A DNA stretch of 64,000 bases, taken from assembly GCF_002221525.1 (NCBI RefSeq), contig NZ_CP011028.1, forward strand, positions 1,561,001 through 1,625,000. The letters are read 5' to 3'. Below are positions 1 through 8,945 of this stretch, one piece after another. Made by a program: the position numbers and the translations under genes. The notes below the pieces were generated by a model that saw only the letters and a program-made list of their open reading frames with translations, was not told the DNA's origin and searched no databases. Numbering within the stretch: position 1 is the stretch's first letter; every line of letters begins with the position of its first letter. This stretch comes from Pseudoalteromonas espejiana DSM 9414. GTDB lineage: Bacteria > Pseudomonadota > Gammaproteobacteria > Enterobacterales > Alteromonadaceae.

Positions 1-644
1 ACCTTATCAATGCAAGTTTTAAAACAAGCGTAGGTAAGGTGGTTTTATACAGTTATTTATTAAGTAACGATGCGGTAGATGATGACAGCTTAGATACCTA
101 TGGCGTTTCTTTTAATGGTAATAAAACGCTCAGCGATATTAAATTTTACTACAAAGCTGAGTACGCCACGCAATCTGCATCAACGAGTATGAGCGATTTT
201 GACGCAGATTATTATGCGTTTGAAGGCGGTATTGATTTAGGCGGTTTAGGCATTGAAACCGTTACATTAAAAGCCGGTATTGAGTCACTGGGTTCTGATA
301 ATGGCGATTATGGTTTTGCTACGCCGCTTGCCACAATGCATAAATTTAATGGTTGGGCTGATACGTTTTTAGCAACTCCTGCACAAGGGCTTGATGACAC
401 TTATATAAGCTTAAATGGTAAAGCCTTTGACGGTAAATGGTTAGTGGCGTATCACAGCTTTAATGCAAACGACAGCGTCAATGGGGTTGATGATTTAGGC
501 TCAGAGCTTAATGTGCAATACGTTAAGCCTATTAATAAAACCTATGCCGTAGGCGCTAAATATGCCGATTATTCAGCAGGCGATAGCGCGGCAGGCAAAG
601 TCGATACCCAAAAGCTATGGGTATGGGTAAGTGCTAAATTTTAG
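1..644 (+). CDS. Porin-like outer-membrane beta-barrel protein, C-terminal part (5' end outside window)
   Basis: The reading frame is open from the first bases of the window, so the gene begins upstream; an in-frame GTG at 39 is only an internal codon. The visible ~213 residues are rich in alternating Gly, Tyr, Asp and Ser typical of beta-strands (YGVSFNG, VTLKAGIESLG, YAVGAKYADYSAG) and end in VWVSAKF. A terminal Phe after alternating residues is the usual BAM-recognised end of an outer-membrane barrel. No Cys is seen. The substrate cannot be told from this fragment. It lies just upstream of the nitrate operon, but a gap of about 200 bp and a separate sigma-54-type promoter argue against co-transcription. 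Confidence 0.7.
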   Translation, partial: LINASFKTSVGKVVLYSYLLSNDAVDDDSLDTYGVSFNGNKTLSDIKFYYKAEYATQSASTSMSDFDADYYAFEGGIDLGGLGIETVTLKAGIESLGSDNGDYGFATPLATMHKFNGWADTFLATPAQGLDDTYISLNGKAFDGKWLVAYHSFNANDSVNGVDDLGSELNVQYVKPINKTYAVGAKYADYSAGDSAAGKVDTQKLWVWVSAKF

Positions 645-758
645 CCTTCGTAATTTAAAGCGTTACAAGTTGGTGCAATAGCGTCAGCTTGTGGTGCTTT
701 CACTTCTTTTTCACTGCACAAATTTGGTTAAGTTACTGAAATATAATATTTATATATC

Positions 759-774
759 TGGCTTGCATATTGCT
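759..774 (+). promoter_or_regulatory. Sigma-54 (RpoN) -24/-12 promoter of the nas-moa operon
   Basis: TGGCTTGCATATTGCT carries the invariant GG and GC separated by exactly ten bases and keeps TGGC and TTGCW of the RpoN consensus. The predicted start is near 785, leaving a leader of about 70 nt before nasC. The best NtrC-like sequence upstream (TGCACA-N5-GGTTAA at 715-731) is imperfect and rather close to the promoter. Confidence 0.6.
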
Positions 775-804
775 ATAACAATCACATAATAAATTATACG
801 TTTG

Positions 805-831
805 CAGTATTCATTTATGTAATGAGTACTT
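805..831 (+). promoter_or_regulatory. Hairpin in the nasC leader
   Basis: AGTATTCAT (806-814) pairs with ATGAGTACT (822-830) with one G-U, and T815-A821 can extend the stem to 10 bp with a five-base loop. It lies between the predicted sigma-54 start and the nasC ribosome-binding site. There is no U-run after it, so it is not an intrinsic terminator. A regulatory or RNA-stability role is conjecture. Confidence 0.35.
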
Positions 832-852
832 TAAACAAAACAGGTGATTTTA

Positions 853-2379
853 ATGCCAAGCAAGCAGCGTGTTGTCGTCGTAGGAAACGGAATGGTCGGG
901 CATCATTTTGTACAGCAGCTAGTATCACAACAAGGTGATAGCAAAAATGTTGATATTACCGTGCTCAGTGGTGAAGACCGCCTCGCTTATGACCGTGTAC
1001 AACTCTCGTCATTTTTTAAAGGTAAAAGCGAAGACGATTTAGCACTTACCTCAAGTAAAACCTACCAAGATTGGCAAGTCAGCTTTCATACTCATTCTAA
1101 AGTGGTGGATATAAACCGCGATGCAAAAAAGGTGACTACCTCAAAAGGCGAATCATTTGCGTACGACAAGCTAATACTGGCAACGGGCTCATTTGCATTT
1201 GTGCCACCTATTCCTGGTAAAGAACGTGAGCATTGCCTAGTTTACAGAACCATTAACGATTTACACGCCATAAAAAAATCAGCACAAGGTAGTAAAGTCG
1301 GCGTGGTTATTGGTGGCGGTTTATTAGGGCTGGAAGCTGCAAATGCGTTAAAGCAGCTTGGCTTGCAAACCCATGTAATAGAATTTGCGCCTCAACTTAT
1401 GGGCGTACAAATAGATAGTGCTGGTGGGCGGTTACTAAAAAATAAAATTACCGAGCTCGGCGTTACAGTGCATACCTCAGTGGCTACAGAGCAAATTATT
1501 GAGGGTAAAAACAGCCGTTATAAAATGTGTTTTAAGGGGGGGCAAACCCTAGAAACCGACATGATTGTATTTTCAGCCGGTATTCGCCCATACGATAATT
1601 TAGCTCGCGAGTTTAATTTAGAATTAGGTGAGCGCGGTGGCATTGTAATAAACAACCATTGCCAAACGAGTGATAAAAACATATACGCAATAGGCGAATG
1701 CGCCCTTTGGAATAACTTTATTTTTGGCCTTGTAGCACCGGGCTACGCTATGGCAAAAGTAGCGGCGGGGCATGTTCTAAAACAGCTTTCTTCAAGTACA
1801 GCTTCAGACACACCTTTAAATAACAATTCAAACAATACTGATGAATTTAGCGGCGCCGATATGAGCACCAAGCTTAAATTAATGGGTGTTGAAGTGGGTT
1901 CAATTGGTGATGCCCATGCACGCAGTGAAGGCGCAATTAGTTATTACTTTGAAGATCAGCCAAACGGTATTTACAAAAAAGTAGTCACTAATGAGCAAGG
2001 TAATAAACTCATAGGTGCTGTACTTGTTGGCGATACCAGCGAATACGATAACTTATTGCAGTATCACTTAAATAGTATAGAGCTTAGTGTGCCCGCGGAG
2101 TCTTTAATAATGCCGCTTGCAGGAGATACTGGTGAGCTAAGCGCTGATGATTTACCAAGTGATGCCATTATTTGTGCGTGCCACAAGGTTACAAAACACA
2201 CCATTGAACACGCTGTTATGCAAGGCTGCAGCGATTTAAGTGATGTGCAGCAAGCCACTAAAGCAAGTACTGGCTGTGGAGGCTGTGAAAAATTAGTGCA
2301 AAGCGTTATTAGTAGTGCACTTAATAATAAAATAGCCACCCTTATCCCTGTAGATGAACCTGTATCACAGAGCGCTTAA
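853..2379 (+). CDS. nasC: Assimilatory nitrate reductase electron-transfer subunit (FAD/NAD(P)H oxidoreductase with BFD [2Fe-2S] domain)
   Basis: A ~508-residue cytoplasmic flavoprotein that would pass electrons from NAD(P)H to the NasA catalytic subunit. It opens with a Rossmann FAD site (VVVVGNGMVGHHF); a second nucleotide site (GVVIGGGLLGLEAA) lies near residue 155. The C-terminal BFD-like domain has the Cys pattern CACHKVTK ... CGGCEKL. It closely resembles the N-terminal half of NirB in this window but lacks the siroheme domains, as in Klebsiella NasC and Bacillus NasB. I chose ATG 853 over the upstream in-frame GTG 844 because an AGG sits 8 nt before it. It is first in the operon, 21 nt before nasA. 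The symbol follows Klebsiella usage. Confidence 0.87.
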   Translation: MPSKQRVVVVGNGMVGHHFVQQLVSQQGDSKNVDITVLSGEDRLAYDRVQLSSFFKGKSEDDLALTSSKTYQDWQVSFHTHSKVVDINRDAKKVTTSKGESFAYDKLILATGSFAFVPPIPGKEREHCLVYRTINDLHAIKKSAQGSKVGVVIGGGLLGLEAANALKQLGLQTHVIEFAPQLMGVQIDSAGGRLLKNKITELGVTVHTSVATEQIIEGKNSRYKMCFKGGQTLETDMIVFSAGIRPYDNLAREFNLELGERGGIVINNHCQTSDKNIYAIGECALWNNFIFGLVAPGYAMAKVAAGHVLKQLSSSTASDTPLNNNSNNTDEFSGADMSTKLKLMGVEVGSIGDAHARSEGAISYYFEDQPNGIYKKVVTNEQGNKLIGAVLVGDTSEYDNLLQYHLNSIELSVPAESLIMPLAGDTGELSADDLPSDAIICACHKVTKHTIEHAVMQGCSDLSDVQQATKASTGCGGCEKLVQSVISSALNNKIATLIPVDEPVSQSA

Positions 2380-2400
2380 CGCTAACAATATGAGAGCAGT

Positions 2401-5091
2401 ATGGAAACTTTAAACACTTGTTCAAACACGCCTTTGCTTAAACAAACTACCTGCGCTTATTGTGGTGTAGGGTGCGGGGTTGATATTTCATTATTAAATA
2501 ATACCCCAACAAAACTTGAAGGTACGCGCGAGCACCCCGCTAATTTTGGCCGCTTATGTGTTAAAGGCACGCATTTGCTTGACACCACCGGCAGTGATAA
2601 CCGCTTAACATCGCCCCTTATTGATAACGAGCCTGCCAGCTGGGATGCTGCAACAAAATACGTTGCTAATAGGTTTAACGCCATTATTAAAGAGCATGGG
2701 CCGGAATCGGTTGCGTTTTATGTATCGGGGCAGTTACTCACTGAGGATTACTACGTTGCCAATAAATTAATGAAAGGCTACATAGGCTCAGGCAATATAG
2801 ATACAAACTCAAGGCTTTGTATGTCATCGGCGGTTGCCGGTTATAAACGTGCGTTTGGTGAGGACGTAGTGCCATGTACCTACGAAGATTTAGAGCAAAC
2901 TGAGCTACTTATTTTAATTGGCTCGAATGCAGCTTGGACTCATCCGGTGCTATACCAGCGTATGGAGCGCGCAAAAAAGCTTAATCCTAACATGAAAGTA
3001 GTGGTTATCGACCCGCGAAAAACCGATACAGCCGAACTTGCCGATACCTTTTTAAATATAAAACCAGGCAGCGACGGAGCACTTTATAACGGCTTACTTA
3101 ATTATTTAAGTGAACATAACTATTTAGATACACAATTTATTAACGAGCATACAAATGGCTTTGAAACAGCGCTTGCAGAGGCGACAAAGTGGAGTGTAAA
3201 AGCGGTAAGTGATTTTTGTGATATCGACGCGCAGCAAGTGAAAGATTTTTTCGCCTTATTTGCAAAAAGTCCCACCGCCATTAGTTTTTATTCAATGGGT
3301 ATTAACCAATCAAGCTCAGGGGTTGATAAGTGTAATGCCATTATAAATGCGCATTTAGCGTCGGGTAAATTACTAAAGCCTGGCTGTGGCCCGTTTTCAA
3401 TAACTGGGCAACCTAATGCAATGGGTGGGCGTGAAGTAGGTGGCTTAGCAAATCAATTAGCAGCACATTTAGACATTGAAAACGAAGCGCACCAACAGTT
3501 AGTGCAGCGTTTTTGGCAATCACCAACAATAGCTAAAAAAGCAGGGTGTAATGCTATTGATATGTTTGATGAAATCGCCAAAGGTAAAATAAAAGCTATT
3601 TGGGTAATGGCAACAAACCCTATGGTGAGCCTACCTAATAACGCAGCAATACAAAATGCACTTGAGCAATGTGAGCTGGTGGTTGTGTCTGACTGTATTG
3701 CCAAAAGTGATACGCTAAAATTTGCTAATGTGGCGTTTCCATCAACCGGATGGGGCGAAAAAAACGGCACAGTGACTAACTCAGAACGCAGAATATCAAG
3801 GCAGCGCCCGCTAGTTGAGCCTTTCTCAGGAGCTAAAAACGATTGGCAAATAATGTGTTTAGTTGCCCAAAAAATGGGTTTTGAAGGATTTGATTTTACA
3901 AACCCAAGTGGCATTTTTGAAGAATGGGCACAACTTACTGATTTTGAAAATAACGGTGAGAGGCTATTAAACTTATCAGCCTTAGTAGGGCTTTCGCAGC
4001 AGCAATACGATAACTTAAAACCCGTTATGTGGCCGGTACTAAAAAATGAGCCATATAAAAACGGGCAGGTTTTTGTTAATAAACAATTTAGCACCGCAGA
4101 TAAAAAAGCCCGCTTTATACCTATAACGCCCAAACTTCCGGTGCAGCAAACATCAAGCGATTACCCTTTTGTAATGAACTCAGGGCGAATACGCGATCAA
4201 TGGCATACAATGAGCCGCACCGGGAAAAGTACAGCGCTTTCTAATCATATAACCCGCCCATACATTGAAATAAACCCCATTGATGCCAGCAGATTAAATA
4301 TAAAAGCAAACGATTTAATAACTGCCAATGCTAAAACGGGGCAGGTTACAGCTCATGCAAAAGTAACGGATGCCGTGCGTAAAGGTGAGTGTTTTATGCC
4401 TATTCATTGGAACAAGCAATTTGCCTCATCCGCTACGGTAAGTGGGCTTTATCAATCGGTTGTTGACCCTATTTCGGGCCAAGCTGAATGCAAACATGGT
4501 GCCGTTGATTTAGTTAAAGCGCAGTTTGCTCAGTACATGCAAATTTTTAGCAAAACAGAGCTTAATATAAAAAGTGATTTTTGGCTTAAAGTTAACGCAA
4601 GCAATTGTGTTAATTACCAGTTAGCGCTAAATGAGGCACAAAATGACTTACTTTATTACTGCCAAACCCTTACAGGGTTACAAGGGCAGTGGTCGGCAAT
4701 GGGCAGTGCAAAAGCAATGCATATTCAGTGTATTCAAAACGAGCAGTTAGTGTTTGTTGCGGTTGTTTCGTCAGCTCAAAAAGACATATCACTTGAGTGG
4801 ATAAATCATTTATTTGCAGAGCCTTTAATAACCTTTAGCCAATTACAGTCATTGCTGTATGCCACCCCCGATGAAGAGTTTACCCAAGGCGCACAAGTAT
4901 GTAGTTGCTTTAAAGTACGTGAGCAACCCATTATAAATGCCATTAAAAGTGGTACAAATACAGTGGATCAATTGGGGTCTAAATTAAAATGCGGCACTAA
5001 CTGTGGTTCGTGTAAAACGCAGTTAAGCCAATTAATAAAGCAACATGGTACAAAAAACGCTAACAGTATTGATGTTGCGGTTGTCATTTAA
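2401..5091 (+). CDS. nasA: Assimilatory nitrate reductase, large catalytic subunit
   Basis: An 896-residue molybdopterin oxidoreductase that reduces nitrate to nitrite in the cytoplasm. The N-terminal [4Fe-4S] motif CAYCGVGCGVDI (Cys18, 21, 25) plus RLCVKG near residue 50 is typical of NapA/NasA enzymes. The Mo-bisMGD domains follow, including SRLCMSSAVAGY, IDPRKTDTAE and GGREVGGLANQ, and the C-terminal cofactor-binding barrel (MNSGRIRDQWHTMSRTGKS). The last ~60 residues are a BFD-like [2Fe-2S] domain (VCSCFKVRE ... CGTNCGSCK), a mark of assimilatory NasA. No Tat signal is present, fitting a cytoplasmic enzyme. It sits between nasC and moaA without an obvious terminator on either side. Confidence 0.95.
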   Translation: METLNTCSNTPLLKQTTCAYCGVGCGVDISLLNNTPTKLEGTREHPANFGRLCVKGTHLLDTTGSDNRLTSPLIDNEPASWDAATKYVANRFNAIIKEHGPESVAFYVSGQLLTEDYYVANKLMKGYIGSGNIDTNSRLCMSSAVAGYKRAFGEDVVPCTYEDLEQTELLILIGSNAAWTHPVLYQRMERAKKLNPNMKVVVIDPRKTDTAELADTFLNIKPGSDGALYNGLLNYLSEHNYLDTQFINEHTNGFETALAEATKWSVKAVSDFCDIDAQQVKDFFALFAKSPTAISFYSMGINQSSSGVDKCNAIINAHLASGKLLKPGCGPFSITGQPNAMGGREVGGLANQLAAHLDIENEAHQQLVQRFWQSPTIAKKAGCNAIDMFDEIAKGKIKAIWVMATNPMVSLPNNAAIQNALEQCELVVVSDCIAKSDTLKFANVAFPSTGWGEKNGTVTNSERRISRQRPLVEPFSGAKNDWQIMCLVAQKMGFEGFDFTNPSGIFEEWAQLTDFENNGERLLNLSALVGLSQQQYDNLKPVMWPVLKNEPYKNGQVFVNKQFSTADKKARFIPITPKLPVQQTSSDYPFVMNSGRIRDQWHTMSRTGKSTALSNHITRPYIEINPIDASRLNIKANDLITANAKTGQVTAHAKVTDAVRKGECFMPIHWNKQFASSATVSGLYQSVVDPISGQAECKHGAVDLVKAQFAQYMQIFSKTELNIKSDFWLKVNASNCVNYQLALNEAQNDLLYYCQTLTGLQGQWSAMGSAKAMHIQCIQNEQLVFVAVVSSAQKDISLEWINHLFAEPLITFSQLQSLLYATPDEEFTQGAQVCSCFKVREQPIINAIKSGTNTVDQLGSKLKCGTNCGSCKTQLSQLIKQHGTKNANSIDVAVVI

Positions 5092-5132
5092 AGTGCTATT
5101 TAGAAAAAATAACATAAACACCAAGGAAGCAT

Positions 5133-6104
5133 ATGCTTAATGATCAATTTGGTCGGCAGTTTAACTATTTGCGCCTCTCAATTACCGATGTGTGTAACTT
5201 TAGTTGCACCTATTGTTTACCAAACGGGTATCAGTGCGATACCCCGCGTAACTTTTTAAATAAAAGCGAAATAAACACCTTAGTAAATGCGTTTGCGCAA
5301 CTTGGCACAAAAAAAGTGCGTATTACAGGCGGCGAGCCGTGTTTACGCAGTGATGTAACCGATATTATAAAGCTATGTAAAAACACCCCAGGCATAGAAA
5401 AAGTAGCCATAACAACGAATGGTTTTAACTTATTTAATAAAATTGATGAGTTTTACAGCGCTGGCTTAGATGCGTTAAACATTAGTATTGATAGCTTAAA
5501 CCCAAGCATGTTTAAATTAATTACAGGACACGACAAGCTAACCCATATTTTAAAAGGGATAGACCGGGCAATTGAGCTGGGTATAAAAGACATAAAAATA
5601 AATGCAGTGCTGGCTAAGCAGTTTAATAAAAACCAATTGAAGGATTTTTTAGACTGGGTGAAACATAAAAAAGTAACGGTACGCTTTATCGAATTAATGG
5701 AAACAGGCAATGGTGCCACCTTTTTTGAACAAAATCATTTAAGCGGGCAAAGTGTTAAAGCGCAGCTTTTAGCAAAAGGTTGGTTACAGGTAGTGAGAGG
5801 TAAATTAAACGGCCCTGCAGAAGAGTTTTGTCACCCCGATTTTAAAGGCCGCATTGGCTTAATTATGCCCTACAGTAAAGATTTTTGTAAAAGCTGTAAC
5901 CGATTAAGAGTATCGTCATTAGGCAAGCTACATTTATGTTTATTTGCTGAGCAGGGAATAGACTTACGCCCGCATTTAAATGAGCAAGATACGGCAGCCA
6001 CTGTAAACGCTATTCAAGCAGCAATGGGCAATAAAACTATTAGCCATGAGCTTGATAAGCGCTTAACGGGCGCTACAACCCATTTAGCTATGTTGGGCGG
6101 CTAA
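5133..6104 (+). CDS. moaA: GTP 3',8-cyclase (molybdenum cofactor step 1)
   Basis: A radical-SAM enzyme of 323 residues that converts GTP to the cyclic precursor on the way to cPMP, together with MoaC. The SAM [4Fe-4S] motif is CNFSCTYC near residue 21. A second cluster is formed by CKSCNRLRVSSLGKLHLC near residue 255. The conserved C-terminal GG (MLGG) is present. The ITGGEP motif near residue 64 matches the SAM-binding site. It starts at ATG 5133 with AAGGAAG upstream and lies 41 nt after nasA, so it is probably read from the nas promoter. Its last codon is one base from mobA. Confidence 0.95.
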   Translation: MLNDQFGRQFNYLRLSITDVCNFSCTYCLPNGYQCDTPRNFLNKSEINTLVNAFAQLGTKKVRITGGEPCLRSDVTDIIKLCKNTPGIEKVAITTNGFNLFNKIDEFYSAGLDALNISIDSLNPSMFKLITGHDKLTHILKGIDRAIELGIKDIKINAVLAKQFNKNQLKDFLDWVKHKKVTVRFIELMETGNGATFFEQNHLSGQSVKAQLLAKGWLQVVRGKLNGPAEEFCHPDFKGRIGLIMPYSKDFCKSCNRLRVSSLGKLHLCLFAEQGIDLRPHLNEQDTAATVNAIQAAMGNKTISHELDKRLTGATTHLAMLGG

Positions 6105-6105
6105 A

Positions 6106-6732
6106 ATGATCAATAAAGCAGTGTTTACGGGGGTTGTACTCGCCGGAGGGCAATCATCCAGAATGGGCAGCGATAAAGCCAATCTCATTTTAAAAAATAA
6201 AACATTACTACAAAATGCATGTGAATTATTAAAAACTGCAGGAGCAAGTAATGTACTTATAAGTCGTAATGTAAAATGTGCTAATGGGCAATACATACCT
6301 GACATATACCCTGATTCTGGACCGCTTGGGGGGATTTATTCAACCTTAATGGCAACAGAGCAAGATATACTTGTAACCGCTGTTGATATGCCATTGCTTA
6401 CTTGCACGTTATTATCGCAAATTGCATCTGCAGGCAGCTATAATTCCCACTTTCAAACAAATCAGCCACAAATACATGCGTGGCACTTTGAAAATGAACC
6501 ATTACCCCTGTATATTCGTAACACCCAAAGCGTTAAACGTCATTTAAAACAATTACTCATAAACGCAAATAGTCATAAATCAATTAAACAGTTTACCCGT
6601 AGTATTGGTGTGCAAACGCTAAAATGTGATAAAGCGCACGCACTTGTTAATACCAATACACCGGCGCAATTTAAAGCTGTTAACGAGCAATTTGACCAAC
6701 ACAAACCTAATTTACTGAGAAGAACCCTATGA
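6106..6732 (+). CDS. mobA: Molybdenum cofactor guanylyltransferase
   Basis: A 208-residue nucleotidyltransferase that joins GMP to Mo-molybdopterin to give the MGD form needed by NasA. The N-terminal motif VVLAGGQSSRMGSDKA is the GTP-binding signature, DSGPLGGIYS and VDMPLL (metal-binding Asp) follow, and the C-terminal VNTNTPAQ matches the family. No neighbouring mobB is seen. The gene starts directly after the moaA stop and overlaps moaB by the four bases ATGA, so translation is probably coupled. Confidence 0.92.
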   Translation: MINKAVFTGVVLAGGQSSRMGSDKANLILKNKTLLQNACELLKTAGASNVLISRNVKCANGQYIPDIYPDSGPLGGIYSTLMATEQDILVTAVDMPLLTCTLLSQIASAGSYNSHFQTNQPQIHAWHFENEPLPLYIRNTQSVKRHLKQLLINANSHKSIKQFTRSIGVQTLKCDKAHALVNTNTPAQFKAVNEQFDQHKPNLLRRTL

Positions 6733-7268
6733 GCCACACAACTGAGTCACAAATCGCATTAAACATTGCCGTAATGACAGTAAGCGATACACGCGATGAA
6801 ATTACGGATACCTCAGGCCATTATTTAATTAAAGCCCTTACTGAAGCCGGCCATCACTTAGCTGATAAAGACATAGTTAAAGATGATGTTTATCAAATGC
6901 GTGCAGTTGCCTCGCAGTGGATTGCCGATGACACCATTCATGCCATTTTAGTCACCGGTGGTACGGGCTTTACCGAGCGCGACTCAACACCAGAGGCATT
7001 TGCACCGCTGTTTGATAAAAGCGTAGATGGATTTGGCGAGCTATTTAGGCATATTTCGTACGGCGAAATTGGTAACTCAACTATTCAATCGCGTGCGCTG
7101 GCAGGCCTTGCTAATAACACAGTTATTTTCTGTATGCCTGGCTCTACGGGGGCATGTAAAACAGCCTGGACAGGTATTATAAAAGATCAGTTAGACTCAA
7201 TGCATAAGCCATGTAACTTTGCCCCGCACATTACCATTGGTAAAAAATGCGAATCGCGAGAGCAATAA
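6729..7268 (+). CDS. moaB: Molybdopterin adenylyltransferase-type protein MoaB
   Basis: A 179-residue MoCF_biosynth-domain protein of the MoaB/Mog family, which adenylates molybdopterin before molybdate insertion. The signature [17 protein letters not shown] is intact near residue 75, and [12 protein letters not shown] follows near residue 136. The length fits MoaB (about 170) rather than MoeA. It overlaps mobA by 4 bp and is followed by moaC after one base. Its exact role beside any Mog elsewhere in the genome cannot be told here. Confidence 0.92.
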   Translation: MSHTTESQIALNIAVMTVSDTRDEITDTSGHYLIKALTEAGHHLADKDIVKDDVYQMRAVASQWIADDTIHAILVTGGTGFTERDSTPEAFAPLFDKSVDGFGELFRHISYGEIGNSTIQSRALAGLANNTVIFCMPGSTGACKTAWTGIIKDQLDSMHKPCNFAPHITIGKKCESREQ

Positions 7269-7269
7269 T

Positions 7270-7740
7270 ATGCTGAGCCACGTAGACGAAAATGGCCAAG
7301 CAAACATGGTTGATGTATCGCTAAAAGAGGTTACTCTGCGCGATGCATCTGCCGAGGCCTACATTAAAATGAGCAAAAAAGCTTTTGAACAAGTGTTGCT
7401 TAACCAAAATAAAAAAGGTGACGTGCTAGGCGTTGCCCGTATTGCGGGTATTCAGGGCGCTAAAAAGTGCGCCGATTTAATTCCGCTTTGTCATCCGCTT
7501 GCACTGAGTAAAGTAGCCGTTGATTTTGAGCTTGATGAAGCACATAGCCAAATTAAAGTCACTAGCTACTGTAAATTGGCGGGTAAAACTGGCGTTGAAA
7601 TGGAAGCGCTCACCGCTGTATCTGTGGCTACTCTTACACTATTTGATATGTGTAAAGCCGCCGATCCGCTTATGGAAATACACGGTATGCGTGTAACGCA
7701 AAAAGCAGGAGGCAAGCATGGCAGCTGGCAGCGAGATTAA
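7270..7740 (+). CDS. moaC: Cyclic pyranopterin monophosphate synthase
   Basis: MoaC converts the MoaA product to cPMP. The 156 residues carry [12 protein letters not shown] and [23 protein letters not shown], which hold the conserved active-site residues. I chose ATG 7270 ([17 protein letters not shown]) because it matches the family N-terminus. An upstream in-frame ATG at 7219 would overlap moaB by about 50 bp and add residues not expected in MoaC. The 3' end overlaps moaD by 23 bp. Confidence 0.94.
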   Translation: MLSHVDENGQANMVDVSLKEVTLRDASAEAYIKMSKKAFEQVLLNQNKKGDVLGVARIAGIQGAKKCADLIPLCHPLALSKVAVDFELDEAHSQIKVTSYCKLAGKTGVEMEALTAVSVATLTLFDMCKAADPLMEIHGMRVTQKAGGKHGSWQRD

Positions 7741-8011
7741 TTTAAATGATACAGCTGCAGGGCATGTAAATGTACTCTTTTTTGGCCAACTTAAAGAGCG
7801 CCTAAAGTGCGATAAGTTAACCGTTGATATAGCTCACACCCTTAGCATTTCAGCGTTTAAACACATGCTGGTTGAGCAAAACCCGCACTGGCAGGCATGG
7901 CTTGAAGAGCGTGATGTATTGTGTGCGCTTAATCAAACAATGTCATCAAGTGATGAGCTTGTAAAAGCAGGGGATGAGCTTGCTTTTTTCCCACCCGTTA
8001 CAGGTGGCTAA
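7718..8011 (+). CDS. moaD: Molybdopterin synthase sulfur-carrier subunit
   Basis: A 97-residue ubiquitin-fold protein ending in the functional FFPPVTGG. The C-terminal Gly is thiocarboxylated and donates sulfur to cPMP in the MoaD-MoaE complex. It is about 15 residues longer at the N-terminus than E. coli MoaD (81 aa). The start at 7718 is supported by a strong ribosome-binding site AGGAGG inside the end of moaC. The stop shares one base with the moaE start. Confidence 0.93.
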   Translation: MAAGSEINLNDTAAGHVNVLFFGQLKERLKCDKLTVDIAHTLSISAFKHMLVEQNPHWQAWLEERDVLCALNQTMSSSDELVKAGDELAFFPPVTGG

Positions 8012-8469
8012 TGAGTATAAGCATTAAAGTACAAACGATGGATTTTTCAGTAGGCGAGCAACATGGCGCACTTTGCAGTGATAACAAAAGTGATGGTGCA
8101 GTAGTCACGTTTACAGGGCTTGTGCGAGAATTTAGTAGCGGCGATAACGTAATCGCGCTTGAGCTTGAACACTACCCAGGTATGACTGAGCAACTACTGC
8201 AGTCGATAGCCGAGCAAGCGCAAACACGTTGGCAACTTGCTCGCATAAGCATTATTCATCGAGTCGGTTATTTAGCCCTTGGTGAGCAAATTGTATTTGT
8301 TGGCGTAACCAGCCGCCACCGCCAAGCCGCGTTTGAAGGCGCGCAATTTATAATGGATTACTTAAAAAACCACGCTACGTTTTGGAAAAAAGAGCATTTT
8401 AAAGATTCATCAAACTGGGTTGAGTTTAAACAAAGTGACAAGCAAGCGTTAAATAAGTGGAAAAAGTAG
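8011..8469 (+). CDS. moaE: Molybdopterin synthase catalytic subunit
   Basis: The 152-residue large subunit of molybdopterin synthase. HRVGYLALGE, VTSRHRQAAFEGAQFIMDYLK and the catalytic-lysine segment FWKKEHF are all intact. It overlaps moaD by one base and is the last clear member of the nas-moa operon. With nasC through moaD it supplies every cPMP-to-molybdopterin step plus MobA. A molybdate transporter and moeA/moeB are not in the window. Confidence 0.95.
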   Translation: MSISIKVQTMDFSVGEQHGALCSDNKSDGAVVTFTGLVREFSSGDNVIALELEHYPGMTEQLLQSIAEQAQTRWQLARISIIHRVGYLALGEQIVFVGVTSRHRQAAFEGAQFIMDYLKNHATFWKKEHFKDSSNWVEFKQSDKQALNKWKK

Positions 8470-8503
8470 GCGGCCTGAATAAAAATGCGTTTGTAATATA
8501 TTA

Positions 8504-8869
8504 ATGAAAAAGCTTATCTCAAAAAGAGAATCAGTAGAGTCAGCTTACCTTTGGATAGCGGCTCTATTTATTTTTATAATTATGTTAGAGCTACTAACTG
8601 GCTGGTCAATTGGGTCCAAAAGCTCGCCGAGTCAATCTTTAAATATTAATCCGGAACAGTTTTGGCTGGAAATAAAATTTCACTGTAGCTTAGTCATATG
8701 GGTAATTTTTAGAGCTTTTATTACATTCCCACTTTTTAGAGCGACTTACAATGGCATGCTCCGTTTTAGAGAAAAACACAAAGTCATAGCAAATATCCTT
8801 TTCTATGTACTTACCCCTGTATTTGTCGTGTTTCTTGTTTTAACTTTGTTATATATTTTTGACTTATAA
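8504..8869 (+). CDS. Unrecognised small inner-membrane protein
   Basis: 121 residues that I do not recognise. Three hydrophobic stretches are visible: about residues 15-35 (LWIAALFIFIIMLELL), 54-75 (HCSLVIWVIFRAFITFPLF) and 95-120 (ANILFYVLTPVFVVFLVL). The N-terminus is basic, suggesting it faces the cytoplasm. No catalytic motif is seen. It begins 34 nt after moaE and could be read through from the operon, but no ribosome-binding site stands out, so linkage to cofactor synthesis is uncertain. Confidence 0.6.
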   Translation: MKKLISKRESVESAYLWIAALFIFIIMLELLTGWSIGSKSSPSQSLNINPEQFWLEIKFHCSLVIWVIFRAFITFPLFRATYNGMLRFREKHKVIANILFYVLTPVFVVFLVLTLLYIFDL

Positions 8870-8945
8870 TCTTACTTTGTTGATCATCAAGGATGAATGA
8901 TGAAACTTACGCACTCTTACTTTTATTTATAATCAAAGGTTTAAG

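Noticed and set aside
3453..4133. 226-codon frame antisense to nasA
   Set aside because: It lies wholly inside nasA, which has a full set of family motifs; the antisense protein has no recognisable feature and no ribosome-binding site stands out.
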